Source: Jaltomata sinuosa
Lineage: Eukaryota; Streptophyta; Magnoliopsida; Solanales; Solanaceae
NCBI GenBank assembly: GCA_003996215.1
Contig: QJPP01003107.1
Span: forward strand, 186,001 to 250,000
DNA: 64,000 bases
Reading direction: 5' to 3'
The stretch's first letter is position 1. The number at the start of each line of letters is the position of its first letter. A program made the translations under genes and the position numbers. The notes beneath the pieces are model-generated. The model searched no databases and had not been told where the DNA came from. It saw nothing but the letters and a program-made list of their open reading frames with translations. This document shows positions 35,504 through 46,392 of the stretch, piece after piece.

Positions 35504-36563
35504 CTAGGTTACCGATTTCTCAAAATAAGGCAAATGTTGAATAGAGTCTCGCGGATTAGTGTGTTGACGTCCACATCTAATCTTTGAGAAGTTATGAAAC
35601 ATTTTAGGAAATTTTCCACTTTTTTCATTCTTTTCATGCAGTCTGTTGCTTGCTTGTATGGGTTGAGTCCAATTGGTATCTCAACAAAGTAAATTGAATG
35701 TCGTTGCCATCGGCTGAAATTACACAAGCAAGGAAAGTTGGAACCGGGAAGGTTCCAATTGGTATCTGGCCTTAGAGGCTATATGAGTGCATGGATGATC
35801 GGCTAACAGTCATTCATAAGGCGAATAAAAGATAATGAACATGACTTGATTGAATGCTGAAGTTTCAGACTTGTGTTTGTGTGCATTGCATTACCTGTAT
35901 GACTGCAAATATGTGGTGTGTAATTGCTTGCCTCACTATGAAATTTAGGTCCGGGAGGAGTCATAACTTGGTTATGTGTGATTAGTTTTAGTGATAAATT
36001 GCTATGTGACTTAATTAGAAAATTATGTATTACATTTTGGGTATGGACTTACCGTTGATAAATATGGTAAGGGGACAAAATGATTTGCGACTGTGGGAAA
36101 CTCCGGTTTTAGGACAGTCAAAATTGGTAGGGAACCATGGGGGAAAGGGCTATTTTGGTATGATAGTAGGAAGGTGATGTTATAAACAATTCTTTTGGCG
36201 TATTTCGTGATTGATTTTATGATAATGTGGTGCTAAATTCTGAGTTACACATTGCTGCGGTTGGTCTTGGAGTTATATTTAAGACCATGATGCAATTTCA
36301 AAGGCTATTATTAATAACAGGGAATGGGAAATGAGGGAACTTTGCAGAAAAGTGCAATTTTTAGGTTGCTGCCATTGGGGATGTCATAGCGGGACATACC
36401 TGCTACGATGATCCCACGATAGCAGTAATTTCTCTGCTATAGTGGTGTCACCGTAGAGGCGTGCAAGTCGCTATAGTGGGATGGGCGGGACAGAATCCCT
36501 GCCCTATTTTCCCCTATTTTGATTTTCCTTCTCGAGGTGTTTTAAATCGTTAGTTCAGCTGGA
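35504..36563. other. Non-coding E4 interior with a CTATAGCGG cluster
   Basis: No gag or pol frame is readable. The phrase TCCAATTGGTATCTGGCC (35750-35772) resembles element D just after its LTR (about 59730). A CTATAGTGG/CGGGAC cluster lies at 36380-36480. It ends near 36563, where AT-rich sequence flanking the minus-strand gene begins. Confidence 0.4.
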
Positions 36564-36699
36564 AGCTACTACGAGGACAATGAAAATTTCTTAAAAATAA
36601 CCTAGCATGCATATAAGGCTAATAATGTCATTAAACTAGCATCCACGTGCGATAATAAAAAGGAAAAAAGGAAAAGGAAAAGGGAATCAATGTCTAGTA

Positions 36700-37990
36700 C
36701 ATGCCCCAAATGGGGGCAAAACCCAAAAATAGTAAACAGAATATAAAAGGGGGGCAGAGGTCCTAGTCGGATGCCTCATCACTATTAGGGGCTATGGGGG
36801 CAGGGTCCTCAACCTCAGTGTGACTAGGGAAAGGGAACTCCCGCAAGTTCTTGGGCTCGCTGGGGAAGCTCCTGATCAAGGATGGCACAACTGAACATGA
36901 CCTTTATGGTCTTCTATATCTGTGAAAGCTTGCGGTCCTAGGAGCACCTCTTCCTCTTCTCCTCATCAAGCTCTCGGTGGAGCCCTGCATAGTCCTGGCT
37001 AGGGGGAGGTAGGGCTATATCTCCGACAGGGGTGCCCTTCATGAATCGCCTAACTGTGGCTAAGTCCTCCTATAGGCAGTTTCTGGAGATCGAGGGTTGG
37101 GACTGGGAAGGAGGGGCTGCATCATTGTCATCATCATTTGTGCCCTTGGTAGCTTGGCTGCTCTCTGCTTTACTCACCTTCCTCCTTTTCTTTCCCTTAG
37201 AAGTGATCACCTTCAGCCGGAGAGGGTTAAAGGGGGCATCTATATCTACCTCCATATTGGTATCATCCTCAGGCACCCCAACACGCTTGCACAGTGCAAA
37301 CACTAGACTGGGAATGAATGGGCCCTTCTTGGTGCCCCGGTAGAAGTCCCTTCACTTTGACACAATTTGTGCCCCCATATTCAGCTGAATGCACTGTGTA
37401 GCACAAGCCACCACCAAGGCCCATGGATAGGTCACTTTGGTCATGTTGCATAATGAACGGATCCTCTAGGACACTAAGTTTAGCCACCTCCTAGCATAGG
37501 CAGTGAAGTAGGTACTCGTGACACCCTTGGTGCTAGGATAGTAGACCTGGTCCGTAAAACCTTCCTCTATCAGTGTGTCCCTCAGCCACTTTATATCCAT
37601 CTCTCAGAGCTTGGCCTCATATGCAGCATTTGAAACATGAGGCACTCCTAGAACCTCATTGATTGTCAAGACATCAACGGGGACATCCACTCCTCAGATA
37701 TGGATGGTGGGGATGGGGTCATCCCAACGGACAGTGCGGAGTATAGCATAGAACTCCCTCACCCTGCCTAAATGCCCAAAAGGGGGAGCTTCCATCAATG
37801 GGACCCATCCAAACTCCTGGAGCCTGTTATAAAAAGCCCCTGCTTGTTCTTCCACCCCTCTCATTCAAAAACCCCTCTTATAATAGAAACTAATCCTCCG
37901 ATAGTCAAGATATCTCTCTCAACTAGCATCATCGGGGAACCTTTTGTAAGGTGGGATGTGTTCCTGGTTGGCATCTATGGAGTTGTTGAT
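36700..37990 (-). pseudogene. 'Putative plant transposon protein' gene, decayed copy 1
   Basis: Minus-strand translation in broken frames gives FYNRLQEFGWVPLMEAPP, VREFYAILRTVRWDDP, GVDVPVDVLTINEVLGVP, RRWLNLVS, YPWALVVACATQCIQLNMGA and FALCKRVGVPEDD, then a basic GKKRRKVSK stretch and an acidic/low-complexity tail. I recognise this as the plant family catalogued as a putative transposon protein (I believe Pfam PF20167); its biochemical role is unknown. At least four stops and one frameshift. It is antisense to the enclosing E4 LTR. A diverged homologue is at 56153-57390. Two CTATAGCGG clusters precede it. Confidence 0.7.
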
Positions 37991-38089
37991 TCTACAAAAT
38001 TAATAAAGGGTTGGATTAGAACTTGTAAGATGCAAGGAAATCAATTCAGAGAAAAATCATATTTTTGACCTATCTAGGAGGCTACTGCC

Positions 38090-38790
38090 TGCAGCCTCCC
38101 ACTTTGGCAATGGCGCTATAGCGGAAATATATCTGCTATGAAGGAATCGCTGTAGCAGCCTTGCTTTGCTATAACAACCTTCATCGTCCCAAATTTTCAA
38201 AAGGTGCATCAATGGCGCCTCTTGACCCAAAATTTTGTTTTTAACATTTGAAGTTCAGTTTAGTGTTTCCAAAGTACCCTACTACTATTTCATGTAAACA
38301 TTTGGGCATTGTAACTCCTACAAATCGCCCATATCACTATTTTTCAACAAGAATAACCCTTCACATTCCCTACCCATTTTGAACCCATTTTTGGCCATGA
38401 ACCCCATAATTCTTACGCCAAGAACGCTTTGGGAGCATTTTAAATGAATGCGAAGCATCCATGCTTTGAGGATTCTACCAACTCAAAGCAAAACTTCAAA
38501 ATTCACAAACCAACCCTACGTCTATTCTATTCACCAAATTCAAGCATAAAACGATCTATATTTGTGCAATGAAGTAAGAAAAGTAAAGGGTTACGATTAT
38601 ACCTCGTTTTTCTAACATAGGGAGCCATGTGATTGGGGGAAAGGTGGTGTTTTTGGGTAAAATAGGGGTGGAATAAGCGAGAAACCCATTTCTCACCCCT
38701 ATAAATTGTTACCACCTACTATAGCGGGAGGTTGGATGTTATAGCAGTGCCGTTATAGCGGGATTATTCTCGCTATAGCAGGGTCCAGAC
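38090..38790 (-). promoter_or_regulatory. Leader of transposon-protein gene copy 1, two word clusters
   Basis: CTATAGCGG-like clusters at 38716-38783 and 38100-38170 flank about 550 bp of unique sequence, upstream of the gene on the minus strand. The same two-cluster layout, with a different word, precedes copy 2 at 55265-56010. Confidence 0.45.
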
Positions 38791-39081
38791 CACTGAGGGG
38801 AGGGAAATTTTATTGTTTCACTCATTTAATCTATCCGACTCAGTACATTATCAAGGCCTCAGATTACTTGAGAACTCGGGAATGGATTCCCTGGCTGAGC
38901 AGAATTGAATTAATTTTTGCTTGAGTTGGATACACCTTTAGAAATGGAGGTTTCGATGGTTTGCGTAAGGTTATAATTACGCTGTCAAGGTAGGGAAATA
39001 GGATTCAAGGGGCTAGCTCTTTCTTTTCCTTCCACTTTAAAAAATCTTTTGGGGATGAACGATGGGTAAATTGGTATATGT
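38791..39081. other. E4 interior before its 3' LTR
   Basis: No coding signal. It contains a weak purine-rich TTTTGGGGATGAACGATGGG stretch that could be the polypurine tract region before the LTR at 39082. Confidence 0.3.
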
Positions 39082-39396
39082 TGTAACGAACTATTCAATC
39101 GTTATTTAGAGGCACCTCATTGTGGATTGCGGGGATTATAAAAATATGTTACTCCGTATTAAATTTATTTGGGGTGACTCAAAGAAAAATTTTAGAAATT
39201 GAAGTTTTGCTCAGGCTGATGTCATCCCGCTATAGTGGGAATTTTTTGATTATAGCACCACCGCTGTAGCGGCCGGTAGGCCACTATAGCAGGCTGATGG
39301 AAGCAGTAGCTAGAAAACATGGATTTTATATTGGACTTCTCCTCTTTAGTTACAAAAAGGATGAAGGTTGTTCCAAAAACCCTCCTAGGCTGCTCC
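39082..39396 (+). repeat. E4 3' LTR, first 315 bp
   Basis: Matches 33085-33396 with small changes, including GTGACTCAACGAAAAATTT-like text and the CTATAGCGG cluster (39228-39292). It is cut off at GGCTGCTCC where E2 begins. Confidence 0.85.
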
Positions 39397-41096
39397 TGTC
39401 ACGACCCAACCTATCGGGCTGTGCGGGCGCCTATGCTATGCACCTAGATAGATGAACTCTTACCACCCGTCCAATAGGTAAATGCGGAAAAACTCAAGTA
39501 TAACCATAAACCTTCATTTTTTATACATGAAAACCTTTACAACCTTTTATTCAGGAAAACTCCTTTATGAAGAAATACAATACAAACCATTTTACATCTT
39601 TAAAACACCCTCCCTAGGACCTAGTCTAAACAAGTACAAGAGCTACTATAGGATTTATGCAAAAAAATTAAAAGAGATATAAATTCCGTCATAGAATCGA
39701 AAGACAGAAGCTATTGGAGATCGCCCTCGTCATGTACCTATGAAACATCACCAACCCTGCAACAAGACTATACCAAAAAGGTATAGCAAGAGTAGAATCA
39801 GTACAAACACACGTACTGGTAGGCATCATCGGTCGACCCGAATCCACTCATACCATCATATAAGAAAATTAGGGAAAGCATGATAATAACCAATATAGTT
39901 CCATCCTCCAACATCCTCCTTTATCCCAACCCAACATCGCGTCACCCATCTAACTACAATCCAAACCTCAACCCTTCATGTTCCTTCCGCTGCCAACTCC
40001 CTCACTCTCAATGACTTTCGAGTCACACTAACCTTAGACTTCCCAAGTCACCTTAGCCCTAAACTTCCCAAGTCACCTTAACCCTAGACTTCCCAAGTAA
40101 CCTTAGCCCTAGACTTCCCAAGTCACCTTAGCCTTAACCCAACCACTAAGTCCAACCCTGACTACCTCTCCGTTATCCTAGTCAACCCCTATGACTATGC
40201 ATCCAGAAACAACCCAGTCACTGTCAATCCAGACCCACTACCCTCGTGGTACTACTCAAGAGTATATGTACCTCGCTAGGGTCCCTAGGCAATTCCCCAA
40301 TGTGACAATACCAGCTAGTAGCACGATGCCTGACTCTCAGTCATTCCCCTAGCTTATTAATCACCTGTGATCCACTTTTATAAGTATGATCAACCATCAA
40401 CAACAACCAACAATTAAGCCATTTTACCTAGCCCGGACCTACCCTGGATCCCCCTAAACAACACCTAAGTGTTAAACATGCAACCCGATCTACACCAAGA
40501 CCAAACTCATAGATCAATAATAATAATCCGGCCTCTCAAGGACCATAAGCAAATATCACAACTCAACAACACAACCCGGTCCACTCATGGAACCAATATC
40601 AAAATGCAACAATGCAATAAAGTAAACCCGTGATAATATAATTCCAGACTCTCAGTCTTCCTTCTAAACTTATCAACAACATGGAACAGGTTCAATAATC
40701 AATCTTAAACAATAAGCAAATAACAGTAGCATATACCCTTCTTATCCTTCCCGGACAGACCAAGGATCTCTATACTAACACCTAGTGTTTACATGTAATA
40801 CCCGGTCCACCACAGGACCATCCCCATATTTAAGTGTACCAACTCGGCCTCTCAAGGACCAATATAATCAATCACAGATTTAACAATCAACCCGGTCCAC
40901 TCATGGAACCATCGTCAGCATATACAATCAAAACAAGTTAGATCAAACCCATACCAAGCGTGGTACCCGAGCCAACCAATATAGAACCTGTACTAGGCAT
41001 GGTAGCTGAGCCAACCATTAGTATCCCCGTACCAGGCGTGGTACCCAAGCCAACCGTTAGTAAACATATACCAGGCGTGTTACCCGATCCAATCGC
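39397..41096 (-). repeat. E2: E-family LTR, truncated
   Basis: Starts TGTCACGACCC and follows E1 to the GGTACC subrepeats (40950-41090), then stops. It lacks the roughly 0.9 kb nearest the LTR start (U3). Its left 5-mer is GCTCC; the right flank is lost in a deletion that also took most of G's 3' LTR. Confidence 0.85.
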
Positions 41097-41560
41097 GGTT
41101 TTGATCTACGGGTCGTGAACCAACCAATGGTTTTGAAGATGAAAATTTTAAGGTTTAGGTCAGAAATCACGAGTCACTATATGGACTATGGTTCTCAACC
41201 ACGGTTCATCATCCCTGTCTGTAGTCACTGATAGTGCTGCAGTAAAATTCCCATAACTTTTTACTCCAGACTTAGATAAATGCGCGGTCAGTGGTGTTGG
41301 AAAGAAACTCAAAAAACTTTAATTTGGTGGGTACTAGGCTACCTAACTCTTTATATTTTAGGAGGAATGGTCGATTGAAGTTGAACCTAGTTTAGTATTA
41401 CATGAAAACTTACTTGGGTGAGGTTCTTGCAACTTAACTTGATGATAGGAGTGTCTTATGAACATGATTCACATCCAAAGCACTCACCACACTAGGAAAA
41501 CTATCATTACACTCATGGAAAAAGGTTCGGATATTAGCTTAGGATTTTTGGGGTGTTATA
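41097..41560 (-). repeat. Remnant of the 3' LTR of element G
   Basis: 464 bp matching 45721-46185 and ending GGGTGTTATA (CA changed to TA). The purine tract CCAAGGGAGGGATAT lies next to it on the minus strand (41561-41575). The other 2 kb of this LTR is missing. Confidence 0.88.
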
Positions 41561-41575
41561 ATATCCCTCCCTTGG

Positions 41576-42070
41576 GATCATTCATCCTCGAATGAAGACT
41601 AAGCAAGGGAAACTAGTGAGATAATAGCCCAACCAAATGACAAAACATGAAAACTGAAGAACAAGCATGAAAATTGACTTCTAAACTTATAACATAACTG
41701 AACTAACTTCGGAAAACATGAATGCATGCTAGGATCATGAAGGAAACTGGTGGAGTAGGATCGGAGGAACATACTAAGGATAAACTACTACTTCAAACTG
41801 AAACCGGATGAACCGCTTCTAAACCTGGTGGCAACCCCAACTTACAAGCAACATTACCAACTCTCCTCAGAATCTGGCAAGGACCTACTCAACGGGGATT
41901 ACGCTTCCCATTCTTACCACAGCTCATCACACCCATCATGGGTGACCCCTTTCAGAAACACCCAATCCTCAATCTCAAACTCCGACCAATCCATACCAAG
42001 AGTAACACCAAAATCAGTCATCTCCAACTCTACTAGACCCACTGAAGAGACTCTATAAAGGACTGAGATA
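41576..42070 (-). pseudogene. Element G: protease fused to integrase tail
   Basis: The minus-strand frame runs VELEMTDFGVTLGMDW, which is the end of a gypsy protease, straight into EFEIEDWVFLK, which belongs to the integrase C-terminus, at about 41978-41990. RT, RNase H and the integrase core are absent. Downstream, frame-shifted, are NGKRNPR, ILRRVGNVACKLGLPP and LEAVHPV. The shared GGATTGG word at both partners suggests a microhomology deletion. Element G therefore cannot replicate on its own. Confidence 0.75.
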
Positions 42071-43474
42071 GGGAAAACTTTCAGTAAATTTCCTTGGCTA
42101 GGACTGACTCACCAATAGGAATAAACACAAAAAGGGTTCTGAAAGCTGTTTTGGACTAACTCCGAATTTACGAGCAACGAAGGAAGTCATACAAGAGTAA
42201 AGAGGCATCGGGGGTCAATAAAGCATACATATCTATAGGAGAGACTTTCAACCTTCCAGTAACAACGTCCAGGGAACCATCATGGTCCTGGTGGGATAAC
42301 GTGGCATAAAGGCGATTCTGGTGCTAACCACTACCGAAACTAGAAGTTGTACCCTACTGAGCCAGTCGACCTCCTGAGGCTGCTGGAGCAAACTGAGTAC
42401 TACCACCTCTATGTCCCTTCTTAGCTGAAGGGAAATCCCTAAGCTTGTGTCCAACCTGACTACACCAAAAACATCCGTCTGAACCAGCTAGACACTCACC
42501 ATGATGACTTTTACCATATGTGTCGCAAGTAGGGTAAGGATTCCCATTTGCAATACTACCCTACGAATAAGAACCTGATCCACCACCTGCCTGATCATGA
42601 CAAAGCCTGGGGGCTTGAGTAGGAGCACTAGATGAAAGAATGCACAGGTCCTGATGACCTCTTCTAAAAAGAAGAACGGTGTCCATCCTCGAACCTCTGA
42701 TGGCTAAACCCTGAACCTCAGATCTGACCCTCTTGTTCTCCCTAGTTATCTCTCTCAACTTGTCTCCCTCGATCTAATGAGCATGAGTCATGAGTCAGGA
42801 AATATTCATATCACTCAATAACATAGAGGACCTACATTCTTTCTTCACCAAATCTGACACTCCGTAGATGTACTTACTCATTTGATCCTGTGGGTCCGCT
42901 ACCATAGATGAAGCATACCTAGACAACTAAGTGAACCTCAAATTGTACTCATGAACTCTTATCGATCCCTGCCTCAAGTTCACAAACTCCTCAGCCTTAG
43001 CTTGCCTCAACTCTCGAGGAAAGAACCGGTCGAGGAAAGATCTCTTAAAACACTCCCAAGTCATAGGGACGTAATAGGGACTACGTCCCTAGCTCTAGTC
43101 TCTCTTCACTATGAAAACCAGATATGAGCTACATCATTTAGCTAATAGGAAGGTAGCTCAACACTCTCAAGTCCAAACACCCACATCACACCCAAGATCT
43201 TCTTCACCTCATCCACAAAATTTAACGAATCTTCACCAACTTTTGAACCCCAGAACTTAGGCGGGTTCATGCGAATAAACTCTTGAAATCGACCAACAAC
43301 TACTCCACCTAGAGGGTGGATGGGGATAGGCGCATGCTGATTGTACTGAGCGGCCACAACCTAAGCTAGCATGTAGATAGCATTCCTAAACTCTGCACTC
43401 GAGACTTCAGGGTCTGGAATCAGAGGATTAGCATTCCGAGTATCTCAAGGAGGCATAGCACATCGAGGAGGCAT
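42071..43474 (-). pseudogene. gag of element G (broken)
   Basis: Begins at an ATG (43474-43472) with MPPRCAMPP then a stop. The capsid segment FQEFIRMNPPKFWGSKVGED is at 43142-43357, then FFPRELRQAKAEEFVNLRQG, and a nucleocapsid with CDTYGKSHHGEC and CFWCSQVGHKLRDF, where the last ligand is Phe instead of Cys. It closely resembles the gag of element A, so G is a related chromovirus. Several stops and frame breaks. Confidence 0.78.
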
Positions 43475-43667
43475 AATATGAAACATAACAAGAACGAATG
43501 AGAGGAGTAATAGGGTTAAACTCTATCGCATGATATTGATCATGAAAGAAGGGAAGTTTTTCCTAAGACACCTCATAGATCCCCTCTCATAAGTGTGGCG
43601 CACTTCACACCCATGAAAAGAAAACTACTCAATGCGACTTTCAGACACCCTAGAACTCTTGAACCTG

Positions 43668-43679
43668 GCTCTGATACCA
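43668..43679 (-). promoter_or_regulatory. Primer binding site of element G
   Basis: Minus strand TGGTATCAGAGC, four bases from the LTR at 43684. Confidence 0.88.
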
Positions 43680-43683
43680 AGTT

Positions 43684-46185
43684 TGTCATGCCCCGAGGCT
43701 ACCCCCTAGACGTAACATGAGACCCAGGACCACAAGTGCCCCCAAGTTAACCCTTGGTCATAGCACACTCAGATCAATACAAGAAAACAAAGAGAAAACA
43801 TACTGGATAACGATAGGCAACCATAACTTAAATAAGAACAAGGTCAAAGAAGTACCAAACCCAAACACGGAATAAAAGTTTAGTTATGTCTGAAGCCTCT
43901 AAACTATCATAAGAGTTTATGGGACAAGACCCCAACTAACTCAAAAATCTGAAAGAGAGATAAACGAAATAACTAGACTGATACTAGCCCTCGAAGAATG
44001 AGGACTCACCAACACTATCGAGGTATCTGGTGTAGTCTAACCACAAACCTGAGAATGGAAACTTGTATCTACATCATCAAGAAGATGCAGCACAAATATG
44101 CGTCAGTACTATAGGATGTACTGAATATGTGGAATATGCATAAAATAATGAAAACATATTTAAACGCATTTAAAACTGAGTTTATGCATAATAAGGGTAT
44201 CATAAGTGAATATCATAGTTCTGAGTAATAAGCACGAGTTAGAAGTCAAAACCTCAATAAGATATCATAAATTTAGAAAACTTGAAAGTATTCGTACGGG
44301 AGTTTCTTTTAACCGACAATAGACCATGTGAGCTACAAAAATTCATTTTCATAAATAACCGAGGAGACACTCTCAACTAACGAGGACTCCCTTTTCATAT
44401 ACGTAAAGGGCACTCTCAACTAATGAGGACCTTCTTCCAAAAGCATGAGGGGACACTCTCTACTAACGAGGATCCTCTTTCATAAACATGAGGTGACACT
44501 CTCAACTAACGAGGTCCTTCTTTCATAAACGGGAGGAGACGTCTCTAATAACGAGGACCCTCTTAGATAAACATGGGATGACACTCTCTACTAACGAGGT
44601 CCTTCTTTCATAAACGTGAGGAGACGCTCTCTACTAATGAGGACCCTCTTACCCTATGTTGGTAACATAGTTTTAGACTTGGGTTACTTAGACCCTTATC
44701 GCTCGGTGCTAAATACTACAATACTTATGACACATCAAGTGTCAAAATAATTGGAAAGCATAAGGGCATGTCTAATGTCATGCAAGTTCAAACCATAAAT
44801 TCTTAAAAACTTAGCATAGCTATAGTTCAAAACATATTTTTCTTTCTAAATTCATACTTGAAGAATTAGGCATGAAATTTTCATAAGGTACTTGAGATCA
44901 TAATATCAATGCATGAAATTGAGCTTAAAATCCATGGAGGAATCATGAGAAAACACTTAATAGAAAATCCCAAGAGGATTGAGTAAGGACCCTGACTTAC
45001 AAATCCACAACTTGAAAGAAATCATGCTAGAAATCAACTTTAATGCATGGGATTTTGAAATCACCTAAGGAACCTTAATCAAATCATAAATTAATAATGA
45101 GTGACCATGAATTTATGCTTAGAAACTGATTTCATAAGTTTTCCCAATTTAGATCAAAACCCTAATTTCACAAGTTCATAATTCAAAATAAGAATTGGGG
45201 ATTTTGGGCAAAAGGGTGAAAGGAACCTATTATTGAATACTCAAATACATGAACTAGAAGCTTTCTTAACTTGGGACTTGAGGATGGAGACTTGGAGATG
45301 AAACCCTAACTTGAATCTTGAGAGGGTGGAACTCTTTTTCTTCTTTTAGAACTTGATTGAAAGAATGGGAGAGAATTTAGGCCAAATGGAAATAAAAACC
45401 CTTCTAAATAGGCTTAAAACAATTTAGTGTAGGAGTTAAGAGAGTGGAAAATTACAAAAATACCCCTCGAATTAAACTTAGAAAAACTTATGAAATGACT
45501 CGGCTTCAGGGACCACGGGTTAGTGTACGGCCCGTCAAAGTGAATGACTGACCATCATTTGGTTTGTGATTTTAGGAACCACTTTTGGGAGTCTACTGGA
45601 ATTCCATTCCATGAGTTACAGGATGGTCCGTCATTCAGAATGACGACCCATCAAGTCACTCATGGAATTTAGGGAAGAAAAGCTGAATTTTGATAAACCA
45701 CGGGTCACTCTACGGACCGTGGTTTTGAACTACGGATCATGAACCAACCAATGACTTTGAAAATGAAAATTTTAAGGTTCAGGTCAGAAATCATGAGTTA
45801 CAGTACAGACCGTGGTTCTGAACCACGGTTCATCATCCCTGTCCGTAGTCACTGATAGTGTTGCAGTAAAATGCCCATAACTTTTTACTATGGACTCAGA
45901 TTAATGCGCGATTAGTGGCGTTGGAAAGAAGACTCAAAAAACTTTAATTTGAAGGGTACTAAGCTACTTAACTTTTTACATTTTAGGATTAATGATCGAT
46001 TAAAATTGACCCTAGTTTAGTCTTACATGAAAACTTATTTGGGTGAGGTGCTTGCAACTTAACTTGATGATAGGAGTTTCTTATGAATATGATTCACATC
46101 CAAAGTATTCACCACACTAGGGAAATAATCATTACACTCATGAAAAAAGGTTCGGATATTAGCTTAGGATATTTGGGGTGTTACA
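43684..46185 (-). repeat. 5' LTR of element G
   Basis: 2502 bp with plus-strand ends TGTCATGCCCC and GGGGTGTTACA. It contains a tandem array at 44346-44655 and a GC-rich cluster of CCACGGACCGTGG-like words at 45505-45850. The right flank is ATACT, then Tat/Ogre gag sequence, showing G inserted there. Confidence 0.88.
44346..44655. repeat. Tandem repeat of about 43 bp in the G LTR
   Basis: About seven units with GACACTCTCTACTAACGAGG as core and CTTTCATAAACRTGAGG as spacer. It lies in the part of the LTR away from the promoter. Confidence 0.85.
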
Positions 46186-46191
46186 ATACTC

Positions 46192-46392
46192 CACCCAATT
46201 GAGGGAAAACTAATGAATCCTGTTGCAAAATGGTATCGAGCCAATCCATATTGTGACTATCACTCAGGTGTAGTAGGACACAGTATAGAAGGGTGTATGT
46301 TTCTCAAGCATAAAATTTAAGACTTGATTGACAACAAGGTGATTACAGAAGAAAATATGAGCAACAATTCATTGCCCAATCACAAGGAGTAA
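46192..46392 (+). pseudogene. Tat/Ogre-type gag fragment
   Basis: About 66 codons. The zinc-binding segment CDYHSGVVGHSIEGC (C-H-H-C pattern) is preceded by PVAKWYRANPY and followed by FLKHKI, a stop, then DLIDNKVITEEN and NNSLPNHKE before the end. This arrangement is typical of Gag in Tat/Ogre elements. The upstream part is lost at the element G insertion. It is followed directly by UTR, with no protease or pol, so the coding part was deleted or never present. Confidence 0.65.

Noticed and set aside
37032..37343. Plus-strand frames over 37032-37343
   Set aside because: They are shadows of the minus-strand transposon-protein gene, which has the recognisable residues.
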